From NCBI GenBank assembly GCA_039881045.1, contig JAYWVB010000098.1, forward strand, positions 1-55,433: a DNA stretch of 55,433 nt, in the 5' to 3' direction. Numbering within the stretch: the first letter of the stretch is position 1; the number at the start of each line of letters is the position of its first letter. Source of the stretch: Chaetomium olivaceum (lineage: Eukaryota > Ascomycota > Sordariomycetes > Sordariales > Chaetomiaceae). Position numbers and translations under genes: made by a program. This document shows, piece after piece, positions 31,792 to 44,709 of this stretch. The notes beneath the pieces are model-generated. The model was not told the origin of the DNA. It worked only from the letters and a program-made list of their open reading frames with translations, and did not search any database.

Positions 31792-32994
31792 ATGTTCTGC
31801 CTTCGCAGGTGAGAACTATTCTACTCCGTCCAATGAAAGTCGACCGCAGTGGTTGAAAGGTGCTGACCGATGATGTTCTCGCAGTTGGCTCCCACTCCTC
31901 TTTATCCCGACGAATGCGTCGCCAGCCTTCATCTTCCTCTTCTTCCTGTGCACCTATTTCCTCAACCGACCGTGCTTCTACTGCTCGTTCCTCCTCCTCA
32001 TTCTCTTCCTGACATCTTGCAACTGGTCAGACCGATGTTTTCTCGACCTCAGTAGCAACTGGTTTCGGCCACGACCGGCGGGAAGCTACATATACCTGCC
32101 TATTTCTGGGTGGAAAGCGGAAGCGGCGAGCGACCATACGGCAGGAGAGGACCTGAATGCCACCGCATCGGCTGTGGTTGCTGAGATGTTTAATACAACA
32201 GCTGGGGCATTGGCGACCGCTGCTACGGAGCAAATTGCGCGGACTAGGGTTGAGTGGACGGGGCTCGGGTTGGAATGGCTGAGGAGTCTTCTTGGGCGGA
32301 GGGAATGGCGGATCGACTGCCTGGACCTTTACATCCGGTTATAGCGAAGTTGGGTTGGCGACCTTCGGTTGGCCCAACAGCCATTGGTTTGGCGAGCCTA
32401 AACTCGCTATCATGCGATCAAGGTCGACACCCAAGCCACAGATATGCATCACACGGCGTTTGGGCGGTTCATCTGGCTTGTTTTTAAGGGTGGCCCGGAC
32501 GTAGATACAGCGAGGCGACAGTTTTACTTCACTCTTAAGTAGCTGCGTTGTCTCTTTCTTTTCTGGGGTGTAGTTCCCTTACAGATTGGTCTTCCCCCCT
32601 GGAGTTGACCGCCACTCCTTTTGTCACTGTGGAAGTTGGCCACATGGCATCAGGTATATCAACCAGGTCGGGATAACTTTTAAGTGGTTGGCACTAATCC
32701 TGCGCTTGAGAAGACAGAATGATTTACACGGATATTGCCCAAAGCTGCGGTATCGGGCAATTACTCGTCACGATGAATACTTCCCACGTGCGGGTCGAAG
32801 AGTTCGTCTGCCGGAAAATACTGTGGCAACTTTATCGGCGTTCATGTTCCGAGATCGACTTTCGGCTTCTGAGTTGGGCCTTCTGCTTTGTGCGTGCAAG
32901 GAGCACAGAGTGGACCGCAAAGGTGGTGTTGGTGGGACCCCGAAACCGATCAAGGCGAAGAACGAACCAACCGAATGAGCTCGAATCCCAATAA
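31792..32994 (+). pseudogene. Unrecognised membrane protein gene, probably decaying
   Basis: A spliced start is clear: ATG at 31792, a 17-nt first exon, a 76-nt intron (31809-31884, GTGAGA...CGCAG with CTGAC branch) and a long second exon. The N-terminus is hydrophobic and Cys/Phe-rich (FIFLFFLCTYFL, FLLLILFLTSC), suggesting one or two membrane segments, followed by DLSSNWFRPRP and a soluble, Ala-rich helical part. The same frame continues past a TAG (32342), a TAA (32399) and a TAG (32540), with protein-like sequence between (HAIKVDTQATDMHH, FGRFIWLVFKGGPDV). A further protein-like frame runs to 32994 (about 32719-32994), possibly after one more intron. The first two stops fit Trp codons changed by G-to-A. 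No family was recognised. A functional gene with unseen introns is not excluded. Confidence 0.5.
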
Positions 32995-34890
32995 AATATG
33001 AGGTGCATGCGCGATGAGACGGTCTTTTCGGGTCTCGAACACCCCCCAAGATCAAGGTCTTTCGGCATGGCGCGATTCTTGCTTTGTTGGGGATGACAGT
33101 ATCGGTGCATATATACTGTACTGTGTTCACTTATGTACTTTCCACCGTTAGTGACTTTTAAGAGTCTCGTGCACCCAATCTTCGTAGGACTCCTTCGATG
33201 AGGAGCGCCCTCCGCCAAGATGTGGCCCCTTGATCCGCGTGACTCTCTTGAGCGTAATATAGCGTCCGAGATATACAGACGGAATACATTGTTCACTTTC
33301 ATGCTGCTATCCCGAATGTCCCATAGTCGCATGGACTCCTTTCGACAAAACAAATACGTGACCCACACAGCATGGGCTTTTATTTAGTGTAGTTATGCCA
33401 GGGAAATTATGTACACAGTCCGTCGTAGTTTGCGGGATGTGTTGTTTGTGGATGTGTGGACGTACGAAGTATGTTGAACATTTTGAAGCGGTAAGTTAAC
33501 GGCGAACTTGGCGCACACAATGACGACACCGCTGACACTGATGCAAGGGCTGCCCCACTTGTACCCGTTGTCTGACTCGACTTTTAGGTGCGGCGATGCC
33601 TTTGTCGCAGCCCCGATCTTGCCGACGGCCCTCACTGGCCTCCAAGACGATACTATGCTACAGGGAGCAGCTTTGATACACACCTCGGCTCCTACGATTT
33701 TGATGGTTTTGCGGCTTTGCAGTCTTGTATTTCGGTATGCGAACGACCTACTATAAATTTGAAGATGGAACCCGGTGAGTGAGGTCAATGTGGGCCAGAA
33801 ACCCCAGACACCTCAATCAGAAATGCCATTTTGGGGCCGGCAGATCATTCCCCTTCTCAGAAGCCTGGAATCTTTGAGGAACCCGCTCCTCTGCGTATCT
33901 TGACATGAACCTTGCGCCCCTATTTTCGCGGTTCCTCTTTAGGGATTCCACAGTAACGACAGGGTCCCCGTTCCTTTCCCAATCGTGTCTCTGCCGTGAT
34001 TCCCGCCCGCTGTTATTAAGAACCTGGCAGGCAGGAACGTCCTGCCGGCGAGGATGGACATCGAGCAGCTTTACACAGTACCTTAGGTACACAACAATTT
34101 CCATCAACAAGGCACAGCCCCTGACGTACCTGGTACACTCCCCGAGACCGTTCTTGCCACCGTTTCTGATCAACTGTGCTGCTGATCGTCCGACTTTCAG
34201 CGCTTCGGAACCCCCACCATCCCAATTACCTAACCTCGTGTCCACGCTCCGTTCCGTCTGGGCCCTTGCTCTTCCTTGTTCCTGAAACTCGCTTTCTGTT
34301 TCCTTTTCCAACGACCATAATTGACGACAGGCCTGATTTGCGCATTGCTGTCCCCCAGAAGTTGTTGGCTTGAGAAGTTCGACTGAAGGCGTCGTTTGCC
34401 GTGCCGCCATTCAACCAACCCCGCGGTGACCTACTCGGCGAGGCGACTGACAATCACGGACCGGGGTCTCTCTTCCCTACTCCACCTAGGTCGAAGGACA
34501 AACCCCACACAAGCCGACTCTGCAGTCGTTTCAAAGAGGCCAGCCCCAAAGCGTCATCCGCCAGGAAAAGGTTGTTTATATCTGACACCTCCGACGACGA
34601 GGCTGTATTGAGGAACCAACAAACGACAGCCCCCTACCCCCTTCCACGACATCCTCAGACGCCAGGAACAGCTGGGCGTTGTGCAGCGAAACGAACTCGG
34701 GACACCCACGTACCCAACACCACTTCCCAACCTTGCGATATTGGATTCAACATGGCGGCTTCATGACGGGCCTGCGCTCAGCACACTACTCCTGCGATCA
34801 CCACGCCGGCTCAAGACTGGAGCTCGTGCTTCCTGAACGTGCTGCTACATCCCCTTCCTTGACCCCGCCACCGCGATTGATACCGCCACC
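32995..34890. other. Intergenic region and leader of the phosphatase gene
   Basis: No convincing gene. The last ~500 bp are pyrimidine- and CCC-rich, typical of a fungal promoter and 5' leader. A 121-codon open frame at 34401-34766 (Pro/Ser/Arg-rich) lies there; it may be an upstream frame but has no recognisable domain. Confidence 0.55.
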
Positions 34891-37800
34891 ATGCCTCCCG
34901 ACCACCGCGTGACCGACCGGCCCTCTTACTACACAATGACGACACCGGCGCCGGTGTCTGCAGTAAGCCCCCAGGGGCTCCCCCATTCTCGTCCTAACTC
35001 CCAGTCGTACATCAACAACAAGCCTACAACTTCTCCGATGTCTTCCCCGCGGCCTCCACCCTCGGTTGGCCAGCCGCACCCACCCAAGCTCTCCCCCGGA
35101 GCCGCACGAAGCGCCGTTCAAGACGCCCGAAGCTCGAGTCCAAACTACTTCGGACTGGCCGCCGACCCCGCCGCCGACCCGCGTGATTCGTGCTTGGTAC
35201 CCCGCGAGAACTGGAGTTCGCCGTCATCCTCGGTCAAGTCGTTTTCCGCAGCGATCCCCAAGCAGCTTCCCTTGGATGCGAACCCCGAATTCGAGGCCTT
35301 CCGGAGACAAATCGATGCAAATCGCGCCCGGGCTGCCTTTAGTTTATCGGCTTCCCACTTCGGTGTTCCAACGGGAGGCGCACACACCCCGCCGGCCTCG
35401 ACGCCGTCTGCCCTGCAGCGGCCCCGGCCTCCGAGATGGCATACCCAAGGGGGGGATAGCTCAGATAACCCATTTCCGCGGCCTCGAATTGCCACCGGGT
35501 CTTTTAGCTCAGGTGACGTCCCTGGCACCAAGCTTGACAAGGACGCCGACAACCTCCAAGAAGACTCTGCGTATGTATCTGCAGATTCCAAGCGCAGCTC
35601 CGCTGTTTCGCTGAACCCGCCTTTCTTTCCAACCATGGGCAGGCACGAGATTTCCCCACCAAAACTACCATCGCCGTTCGCAAACCCTGACAGAACAGGG
35701 GTCAGCCTCTCACCCTCTCACACGAATGACCGGACGTCGCTGCAGCCTATGACCCGCGGTAAGACGGTATCGCCCCCCCCAACCTCGCTCAGCCAAGTCG
35801 GCGCCGTCGCGGCGCCACAGACACAGGGGTCTGGTGGTCCGGCTTTAATATCTCCCGCGGAACTCAAGGATATGCTGGAGGATCGGGGTGCGAAGCTCTT
35901 GCTTCTAGATCTTAGAGTCTCCCCCCAGTTTGCGCAGTCGAGGGTGCGCGGGGCGCTGAACCTATGCATTCCGACGACCTTACTGAAGCGCGCAACCTTC
36001 AACCTGCAAAAGCTTCAGCAAACCTTTCAGGCGGACCAGGATCAAGAAAAGTTCGCCAACTGGCGCGATGCAAGCCATCTTGTTGTCTATGACGCCTCTT
36101 CATCCGACAAGCGGGACGCCATTTCCGCCATTAATATGATTAAGAAGTTCACTAACGAGGGCTACTCGGGCCCCGTAGGCATCTTGCGCGGGGGCTTCAA
36201 CGCATTCGCAGCAGCATATCCAACCCTGATCGATCGTTCCTCGGCGGACCATCGCCAGGCTTGTCACTCGGATGCGGCCCAGTGTCTGGCGGTCTACGTG
36301 GTAATCTACCACCAGTCATTGGCGGAGTGCTCTTGCCTAATGCAAACCACAACCCGAGCCCATTCTTCAACAATATCCGTCAGAATCAGGATTTGGTCGA
36401 TGGCGTTGGCCAAATGGACATCGGCGTCCCTGCAGGCCTCGCTCTTTCTAACCTCCCGCGGTGGCTCCGAGACGCGGCCGAGTCTGGGGATCATGGGAAG
36501 AAGGTCTCGGACAAGTTTCTACGCATCGAACGCACAGAACAGTCGCGCATGCGCGAGGCCTACTCGGTGGTCGGACCTGCAGACATCCGGGGCGGCGCTC
36601 ACAATGATATCACAAAAGTACAACTATCGGGCATTGAAAAAGGGGGGAAGAATAGGTATAAGGACATCCTGCCTTTTGAGCACGCAAGAGTGAGGCTTGT
36701 GGGACGCCCCGAAGGCACTTGTGACTATGTGAACGCGAGCCATCTCCAAGCGAAGCGGAGCCACAAGCGGTATATTGCGAGTCAAGGCCCACTACCGGCG
36801 ACCTTCGAGGTGAGCATCCACAGCTCTTTCGCCCAGCACGTGTTGTTTTTCTCCTTAGCGGTAACTGATTTGAGCATGCAGGACTTTTGGTCTGTGGTCT
36901 GGGACAACGACGTCCGCGTTATCATCATGTTGACTGCCGAGTCGGAAGGGGGGCAGTTGAAATGTCACCCATACTGGAAAGGCAATGACTTTGGTCCTGT
37001 AAAGTTGCGAGTTCTGTCGGAGAAGAAGATCTCGCTGGACATCGATAAGCGGAGGCCGCCAGCAACTGCGGCTATGGCAACAACAGACGGCTGCGGAACT
37101 TCATCAGGGACCTCGTCTCCTGATGCACTTCCGCTTGACGCAGCCCGGCGGCGTGCGAATACCACAACGACGCTCGGCACCGGGCCTCAGACGGCTAACC
37201 AGTTCGCGTTTCCCCCACACGCGGCGGCAGCGACCGAACCCCCTCATGTCATCGTCCGCAAGTTCGCTCTCAGCCACACCGCGCACCCCTTCTCTCCGAT
37301 TCGCGAAGTCACACAGCTCCACTACCCATCCTGGCCCGATTTCGGTGCCCCGGCGCAGCCCAGCCATCTCCTTGCACTCGTCGAGCTGGCAAACATCATT
37401 CAACGCGGGGTCCCCCCCCGTGACGTCCCAGGGACTTCGACATCGGCAACCGTACCGCGGCAAAACAGCGGCCTTACAGGCGATGCAGCGAGCAATCCGT
37501 TCTTCGCGCACCATAGCTCTGACCGGGGTAGCTCTGCCGGCTTTAGGGGGACGGACGGTGACGGCATGCCGTTGGCTTGGCCCGAGGGACCCGAACCCCA
37601 GAAGCACCCTCGACCCTTGTTGGTACACTGCTCCGCCGGTTGCGGCCGAACAGGTGCTTTTTGCACTGTCGACAGCGTCATTGACATGCTTAAACGCCAA
37701 AAACAGCATATGCTGGGCCACGATTCGACTGCAATCACTCGCCGAGCCCAACCGGGACCCCTCGTTTCCGACCCGGACGGGGATATCACCATGAACGAAG

Positions 37801-38066
37801 GAACTGCCGGGGCTGATCCTCTAGCGATCGATCAGCGCGATACTCCACTGAACATTGACACGAGTTGGCTTGACGACGACACCGTAGACCTAATTGCTCA
37901 GACTGTGGAAGATTTCCGTGGCCAGAGACTAAGCATGGTACAGAGCCTGCGACAGTTTGTGTTGTGCTACGAGACGGTGCTAGAGTGGGCGCGGCGGCTC
38001 CAAGAAGATGGAGATGGGGGAGTCGACGGAAAAGGGAGAGGTCGAAGTGGGAGCCTAGCGTTTTAG
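34891..38066 (+). CDS. Rhodanese-like plus protein tyrosine phosphatase (Pyp1/Ptp2-type MAPK phosphatase), one missing base
   Basis: A long disordered, Pro/Ser-rich N-terminus (about 1-310), then a rhodanese-like domain (about 315-450) and a classical PTP domain. The rhodanese active loop reads VVYDASSSDKRD with no Cys, so it is non-catalytic, as in MAPK-phosphatase docking domains; a basic-hydrophobic stretch TLLKRATFNLQKL resembles a kinase interaction motif. The PTP domain has NRYKDILPFEHARV, the WPD loop (YPSWPDFG, 37329) and the P-loop HCSAGCGRTG with the catalytic Cys codon at 37629. A 72-nt intron lies at 36810-36881. Between the domains the frame changes at about 36260; one added base there makes a 1034-residue protein. 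Likely role: dephosphorylating the tyrosine of Hog1/Sty1- or cell-wall-type MAP kinases. The start at 34891 or the Met 15 codons later are both possible. Confidence 0.85.
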
Positions 38067-38658
38067 GAAACGCTGCTTCAGGTTCATATCACGACTGGAC
38101 AACATCTGTAGATGCTCGTTTTTGGGTGTGGTTGGGAGGGCAAGGTATTTAGAGGAGAAAACTTATGGGTTGTGGCAAGGTTTGGGTCGACCTTTCGAGA
38201 ACTCCGGGACTCCACATGGAGTTTGGGGGTTTGTGCAGAGGGGCTCTGCTCTGTTTTATTTATCTTGCAAGAGCGAAGAAATTCTCCAAGGATACCTACA
38301 TACATGACGGTTTGGCGTACAGCAACAATAGACAGGTTAACCAAGCATTTATCATATGGGTATGTGCTTAGGGTGCGTTGGCTAGACGTTGAGCGAATGT
38401 CGTGACGGATTTCGAGCGTAGAATCAGTATGGTCGCGGCAAGATGAACGGAGGCAAGTGTGGAATCGATTGACTTTGAGATGTTCCCCCACTTTATTTTA
38501 TGCTTATTATACCCTGCCCTGTACTGTATTGTACAAGAACGTGTTGTGGCCCGCCAGTCAACGGCTCGGCATCACTGACGCCTTGTTAGGTAGCAACGGA
38601 GCAGCACAGTTGCGCAGTCTAAACGACGGCCGAACCACCATCATCGCCTCTCCTAAGA
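38067..38658. other. Convergent spacer between the phosphatase and rpt6
   Basis: Shared 3' region of two convergent genes. No gene seen. Confidence 0.6.
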
Positions 38659-39920
38659 CTAACGCCAGAGCTTTGCCAGAGACACTTCCTTGTCGTCGTG
38701 CTTGTTCAAGATCTTGGCGGTGGCAAGCTCAAAGTCCTCCTGTGTCACATGCACGCGCCTCTCCCGTAGGGCATACATACCGGCCTCGGTGCACACACCC
38801 TTGAGCTCGGCGCCGGAGCAGCCGTTCATCTTCTCGGCGATCTTGGTCAGATTGATGCCACGCGTCAGGTTCATCTTGCGACTGTGGATGCGCAGAATGT
38901 CGGCGCGGGCTTCGACGCTTGGTGGCGGGAACTCAATCTTGCGGTCGATACGGCCGGGCCGCAGGAGAGCCGGGTCCAAGATGTCCAGCCTGTTTGTGGC
39001 CATGATGACCTTGATGTTTTTGGTCGGCTCGAATCCATCGAGTTGATTGAGTAGTTCCAGCATGGTGCGCTGGACTTCGGAGTCGCCACCTGACGAGCCT
39101 TCGACGCGGGACGACCCGATGGAATCGATCTCGTCCATGAAAATGATACTTGGTGCGTGTTCCCGCGCCATGACAAACAACTCGCGCACCATGCGGCTGC
39201 CCTCGCCAATGTACTTCTGCACCAATTCGGAGCCCGATACACGGATGAATTTGCAGTCGGTGTGGTGAGCCACGGCACGGGCCAGCAGTGTCTTTCCGGT
39301 ACCGGGAGGGCCGTAGAGCAGCACGCCTTTGGGCTGGGCAATACCGAGCGACTCGAATAACTCGGGGTGCTTGAGACCCAACTCGATAACTTCTTTGATT
39401 TCCTTGATTTGCTGATCCAGGCCGCCGATCATGTCGTAGGTGCTATCGGGCACCTTCTCGACCATCATGAGGGAGACGAGCGGGTCGACTGACGAGGGCA
39501 GAATCTTCTCCAGCTTGTACGAGTCAGATAATAGGGTCACCCGTTTGCCGACTGTAAGCTTTGAGACATCGACCGAGTCGGCGACGTCGACAACTGCGGG
39601 GAGAAGGATCGCATTAGCACAGGCAAATAGAGGTCCAGGCCCACGGCGGATAGGGACACACGTGGACACGGCGTGGCGGACATACCATATTTCCCCTCGG
39701 GATGTACCTTGACCAGGACCTTTTTGGTGCCCATCACCTTTACCACTTCGCCGACATACGAGCCCGGTTGTTGTAGCAGCCCCAGCTCTTCTCTGAGCAG
39801 GCGTACCCGCGAGTTGTAGTCATTACGCTGAGCTTCGAGACGGCGGAGAACAGCTTGACCTTTGAGGATCTCCAGTTGCATCGCCTCAATCTTGTTGTGG
39901 TAGTAGTTGTCGAGCGCCAT
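38659..39920 (-). CDS. rpt6: 26S proteasome regulatory particle ATPase Rpt6 (PSMC5/Sug1)
   Basis: Two exons, 39920-39686 and 39593-38659, with a 92-nt intron (GTATGT...CGCAG), encode 389 residues, a normal length for Rpt6. Order: N-terminal coiled coil (LRRLEAQRNDYNSRVRLLREEL), OB-type segment (GSYVGEVVKVMGTKKVLVKV), AAA+ domain with Walker A GPPGTGKT, Walker B FMDEID, and arginine-finger region RPGRIDR, then the small helical domain ending SLAKLWR without an HbYX motif, as in Rpt6. Near identity with the yeast protein in the ATPase core makes the paralogue assignment firm. It forms part of the hexameric unfoldase ring that feeds substrates into the 20S core. The gene appears intact. Confidence 0.97.
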
Positions 39921-41213
39921 GGTGATGGCGTCGTTGTGGGGGGCTTTGCAGGGTGCGCAGTAGGAAGGAGGGTTTGGTGCGGATCTCGTATCGCAAAGAG
40001 CTTAGCGGAACGGATGAAGCTCTGAAAGCCTGGACAAAATCAATGTCGCGAAATGCAACAAAGGCCAATGTCGGGTGGTGCCGTGGGTGGGAATGTGATA
40101 CGGGTGGGATCTAAAACGGGCGTCAACGAGCTTGGCTTGAAGGCAGCGCAGGTCCACGCAATGCGTTCCGGTCGCCAACGCCAAGACTCAAGTTGCTCTG
40201 GGCAAAATCGCGGCACGTGACTTGGCGCCAGCAACCACCCCCACACCGACTTGGCGATCGGGAAACGAGTAGCCTCACCTGGCTCGCGGGCTGATGATGT
40301 CATTTACAAGAGGGTTCCGAGCAGTGGATTGGGTATTCACCACATGAAATTACTTAAAGCGCCGATATACGGCAAGCAGCTAGGTAGGGGCATAGTTATT
40401 GATCTCTTGGCCTACTGGAAGTCACCTTCGTTCTGGATCAAATGTATCAGTGCCATGTCCAGTTTAGTGAGGTTCTCATGCAGGTCGGGTGTTTTAATGT
40501 CCGTCAATGTCTTGCTTGCAAGTGTCACGCAGTGCAGCTTGCCCGGTTTTAGTCAACTAACAGCCAAGCCAATCGCTCAGGAGGCCCTGTCACGCTTGGG
40601 CAGATGATCAGTAGCAGAAGCCTGGAGGGGCCGCCCGGAGCGCGGCACCAGCAGGCTCGCAGGGTCGGGCGCAAGCCACTATGCTGCGGCACGTCCCGGT
40701 GTTGGTGGTTTCGTAGGTTCCACGGTGCCGCATCCGACCACTGGTGACCCACCCTCCAACCATCCCTCTGCAGCACTGCGGTGGTGCAAACACTGGATGA
40801 AGTGAGACACAGCAAGAAGGATGCCCTCCTCGTTTCACCGCTTCGCTTGGTCGGCTCCTTTGACAGGATGTTGATGTTATTTTGTTGTAAGTAGTATCCG
40901 ACAAGTTCCCTCGGTCTGCCCGGGTGCGAAGCTGTCGCACCTCCGATTGCCTTATCAACCCACGCGCACCCCATTTTCCAGCTCTTTGCGGCTGCCTTGT
41001 CTACCCTAGCGAGTTCTTTATTTAAGACCATTTTTGGCTTGCAACTACTGGGTTATGAGACTGCCATGCCATTCTAAACTGCTGCATCCGTTCCACCAAC
41101 CGCGCGTTCGACGGCCCTGGTCTGCTTAACCTATCCCGATCACGATAATCGGCAACAAATCTGCCTTCGTTCATTTCGCTCCCCTTCCTATCCTCCCCAG
41201 AGCTCCGTCCGTC
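39921..41213. other. Divergent intergenic region between rpt6 and the antiporter
   Basis: Upstream regions of two divergent genes. A 160-codon minus-strand frame at 40549-41031 has no recognisable motif and is not accepted. Confidence 0.6.
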
Positions 41214-44200
41214 ATGGAATTCTCCCCGGGACCCGGTCGCGACTCCCCGGCCGATCCCTCTCCAGCCGACACGCGAAGGCCTTCGCAATCCATCTCTACA
41301 ATCCAAGATGACGACGGTACATCCGACAGCCTTCAGCCGGCCGATGCTGTGCGGAGGCGACCAGAAAGTGGGTATCGGTGATCGCGTTCTCCGCATTGTA
41401 TTCTTGGCCCTCGGTCATGGCTCCATTGCCGTTGTTCCCATTGTCACTCTTGTTGTTTAGATACCCTCGAGGACGAGCTGGCTGACGTCTTACTTTCTCC
41501 TTTGCAGGCGCCATGCAAAGCCCAAACCCAGGAAACCCTTCTCGCTCCGATGGTGGCCTGTCGCCCGCCGCCGATCTTCTCGCGCCACGAACCGGCGCAG
41601 GAGCCGCGCGATCGCGTCCCCGGAAACCGCCCATGACGCGGCGCGCGTCTTCCAGCGCTCAAGCCCCCTACCGAGGCGGCGTGTTCTCGGTGGATGATGG
41701 CATCGCCGAGGTGGAAGCTGACGCCGCGGAGCGCCAGCAGAGTTACACAACCACACTACGAAGACGAGCTGGTGCCCCGCCCGCACTCGTAAGGATCCAC
41801 TCTTCGGCCGCTGACGAGGATCCTGCCGGCGAAGAGATCGATGACCAGGAGGACCAGGACGACAGCAGCCCGCCGGAGGAGCCTGGTGGAGATGTACCCG
41901 AGATAGAGCACCCGGATGCCGCGACGCCTGTTGATGACGACGGGGACGTCAGCGACGCCGAGAGCTTCACTCTCAAAGACCGCCAGCAGGCCATCAACCA
42001 GACACATCCTTTCGGTATCAGGCTTTGGAAGCCGGCTCTATACAAGAAGAGCCGCTCGGTGCAAAAGAACGCCGAAGGCGATATTCACTCATCACCCGGC
42101 GGCCATGTCAGCACCTGGCTGCTCTTCTTCAACCTTGTGTGGACCCTTGCTTTCGGTTGGTGGATGTCCCTGATTGCCTTTGCCGGTGCCTCGTGTGTTT
42201 TCTTTTCGCCGCCGCGCCGGGCGGGCTGGAGTATGGCCAGGTTCTCTGGGGCTTGTCGGGCTACATTTTCTACCCCTTTGGCAAGTTTGTGGGACTGGAG
42301 CAGCAAGAAGCTTACCTGGACGAAGACGAGGGTGAGGGCCGAAGCATCAGCGAGTATGAACAGTGGCAGAGCGGTGACTTGGAGTATGGACGGCTGTTTT
42401 TTGGGCCAGAGAGGAACCGGTCCATCGTCGGGCGGTCCCGCCGAAGCCTCGACTCGGAAACGGACGAGACGGAGAGCCTCCTCGGGAGAGGTCGCGGGCA
42501 GGCCTTCGATGATCACCTTCCTCCCATGAAACGGAGATTGTTCGGGCGCGGAGAGTGGAATGTCGGCCGCGTCATCTTCTTTGCCTTCTTCTACTTCCTG
42601 ATCATGCCCTCGCTCTTTGTCGTCTCAGCTATTTGCTGGTTGCTGGTGTTCACGATTCCCATGGGCAAGGTCACAATGCTCCTGTTTTCCCATCTCCGGC
42701 GCCACCCCCTGGCCTTGTCCTTCGAATCTGACATCGCCTCCGCCCGCGCACCCACGACACCCCATTCTTCTATTTTGCTCTGTACCTATCGAGCCGTCGG
42801 CCTCAAGTACTGGAAGTACACCATCGATGGAACCAACATCTTCTTGATCAATCTCATGGCCATTGTGGGCTTTGTCATCTTTGACTGGCTCGTTCTTGAT
42901 GGGCTCCTGAACGTGGACAACTTCCTCACGTCTCCCGCCTTCCTCTTCGTCTCGGGCCTCCTGTCCATCATTCCGCTCGCCTACTTCATTGGCCAAGCGG
43001 TGGCGTCCATCTCAGCCCAGTCATCCATGGGGCTGGGCGCAGCCATCAATGCGTTCTTCTCCACCATTGTTGAAGTATTTCTATACTGCGTCGCCCTTCG
43101 TCAGGGCAAGGCCCGGCTCGTCGAAGGCAGCATTGTCGGCAGCATCTTTGCCGGTGTCCTTTTTCTGCCAGGCCTGTCCATGTGTTTCGGTGCCATCAAG
43201 CGCAAGACGCAGCGCTTTAATTCCAGATCGGCCGGCGTGACTTCCACCATGCTGCTTTTTGCAGTCATCGGCGCCTTTGGCCCGACTCTCTTCTACCAGA
43301 TCTACGGCACCCACGAGCTGACTTGCCAAGATTGTGTCAACTTTGACACCCCCAACGATGGCGGGGGAGCTTTACGTGACTGTCGCCGATGCTACTTCTC
43401 CCAAACACCTGCGCTCAGCGACCGATTCTACATCGAAGCGGTGCGTCCTTATTGTTATCTCGCCGCCACCATGCTGTTCATGTCCTATGTCATCGGACTG
43501 TGGTTCACGCTCCGCACGCACGCGGCCGTCATCTGGAATACGGAGGTAGAGGAGAAGAAGCACGACGACCACGCCACCCCTCACCCAACTCCCCGACCAT
43601 TAGGCAATCCACCAGCTGGGGAAGCGAGTGGCGTGGACATTCGGGACTCACACTTGTACAAGCGTATCCTTGGCCAGTCTCTCCGACAAGTTGGCCAGTA
43701 CCCGCGAACGGACGAGGAAATACGACAGAACGCAGCTCTTTCTGGAGGCGGAGCCAACGGCACCCCGCACCTCGTTCCACCGAAGCCCAGCAGCAGCTAC
43801 GGGACCACTGAGACCGCTTGCGCCACTACTATCAACATCCCCGGGCTAACCGATGCCGAGAACAGCAATCTCGTCCATCAAGTGGCCGAGATTGCGGCGA
43901 CTGCTGCGACTGTCGCTGCCAGAAACGTGCAGGCTAGGCGAGGCCCACCAGGTAGTATCTCGACGGCCGCCAACCCACCGGCGTCAGCGAGTCACTCAGG
44001 AGTGGTGCGCAGCGCCGCAATTGTACCAGGCCACGATGACGCGACAGGGCCAGCGGGCACACAGGCAGACGGCCACGGCGGCCACGATGCGCCAAACTGG
44101 AGTCGGCTCAAGAGCGCCATCATCTTAATGGGCGCCACTGTGCTCTACGCTATTATTGCCGAGATCCTTGTGGACACGGTTGACGTGGTTCTCGAGAGCT

Positions 44201-44709
44201 TCGACATTGACGAGAAGTTCCTCGGGATTACGCTTTTTGCACTTGTTCCCAACACCACCGAGTTCCTAAACGCCATTTCGTTCGCTATGAACGGCAACAT
44301 TGCACTTTCCATGGAAATTGGTTCCGCCTATGCTCTGCAGGTGTGTCTCCTGCAGGTTCCCGCCTTGGTGCTTTTCTCGGCTGTCAACCCACTCGGGGTC
44401 CCTGCCGAGGACGTGGCCCGGTACACGTTCAGCCTGCTTTTCCCTCAGTGGGACATGGTGACGGTCATTCTGTGCGTTTTCTTGCTGAGCTACATGTACG
44501 GCGAGGGCAAGAGTAATTATTTCAAGGGAAGCATTCTACTCCTCAGTTACCTAGTCGTCATCATCGGCTTCTACTTCAGCAGTTTTGAAACCAGCCTAGA
44601 CGACCCCGAAAACGGTGTGAGCCGGTTCGACACCTTGAAGGCGGATGGCCAGTGGATGAGTTATAACTTCAAGACTGTTGGGAGAAGTACCTCTGGGGCC
44701 GCCTTCTAA
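41214..44709 (+). CDS. vnx1: VNX1-type vacuolar monovalent cation/H+ antiporter (CaCA family), one missing base
   Basis: Exon 1 is 41214-41367, the intron 41368-41507 (140 nt, GTGGGT...TTGCAG), exon 2 runs to 44709. The N-terminal ~200 residues are acidic and disordered. Many membrane helices follow, starting with WLLFFNLVWTLAFGWWMSLIAF. At 42193 the frame changes inside this first membrane region; one added base (G) gives 1118 residues and smooth continuity. The two CaCA repeats are visible: AINAFFSTIVEVFLYCVAL...GSIVGSIFAGVLFLPG and NTTEFLNAISFAMNGNIALSMEIGSAYALQ, separated by a long cytosolic loop. The length and large N-terminus match the fungal VNX1 branch rather than small VCX1 Ca2+/H+ exchangers. 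Likely vacuolar, exchanging Na+ or K+ (perhaps Ca2+) for H+. Confidence 0.85.

Noticed and set aside
34401..34766. 121-codon open frame before the phosphatase start
   Set aside because: Low-complexity Pro/Ser/Arg sequence in a leader-like region; at best an upstream frame, not supported as a gene.
40549..41031. 160-codon minus-strand open frame upstream of rpt6
   Set aside because: No motif, no signal peptide, composition not gene-like; lies in the divergent promoter region.
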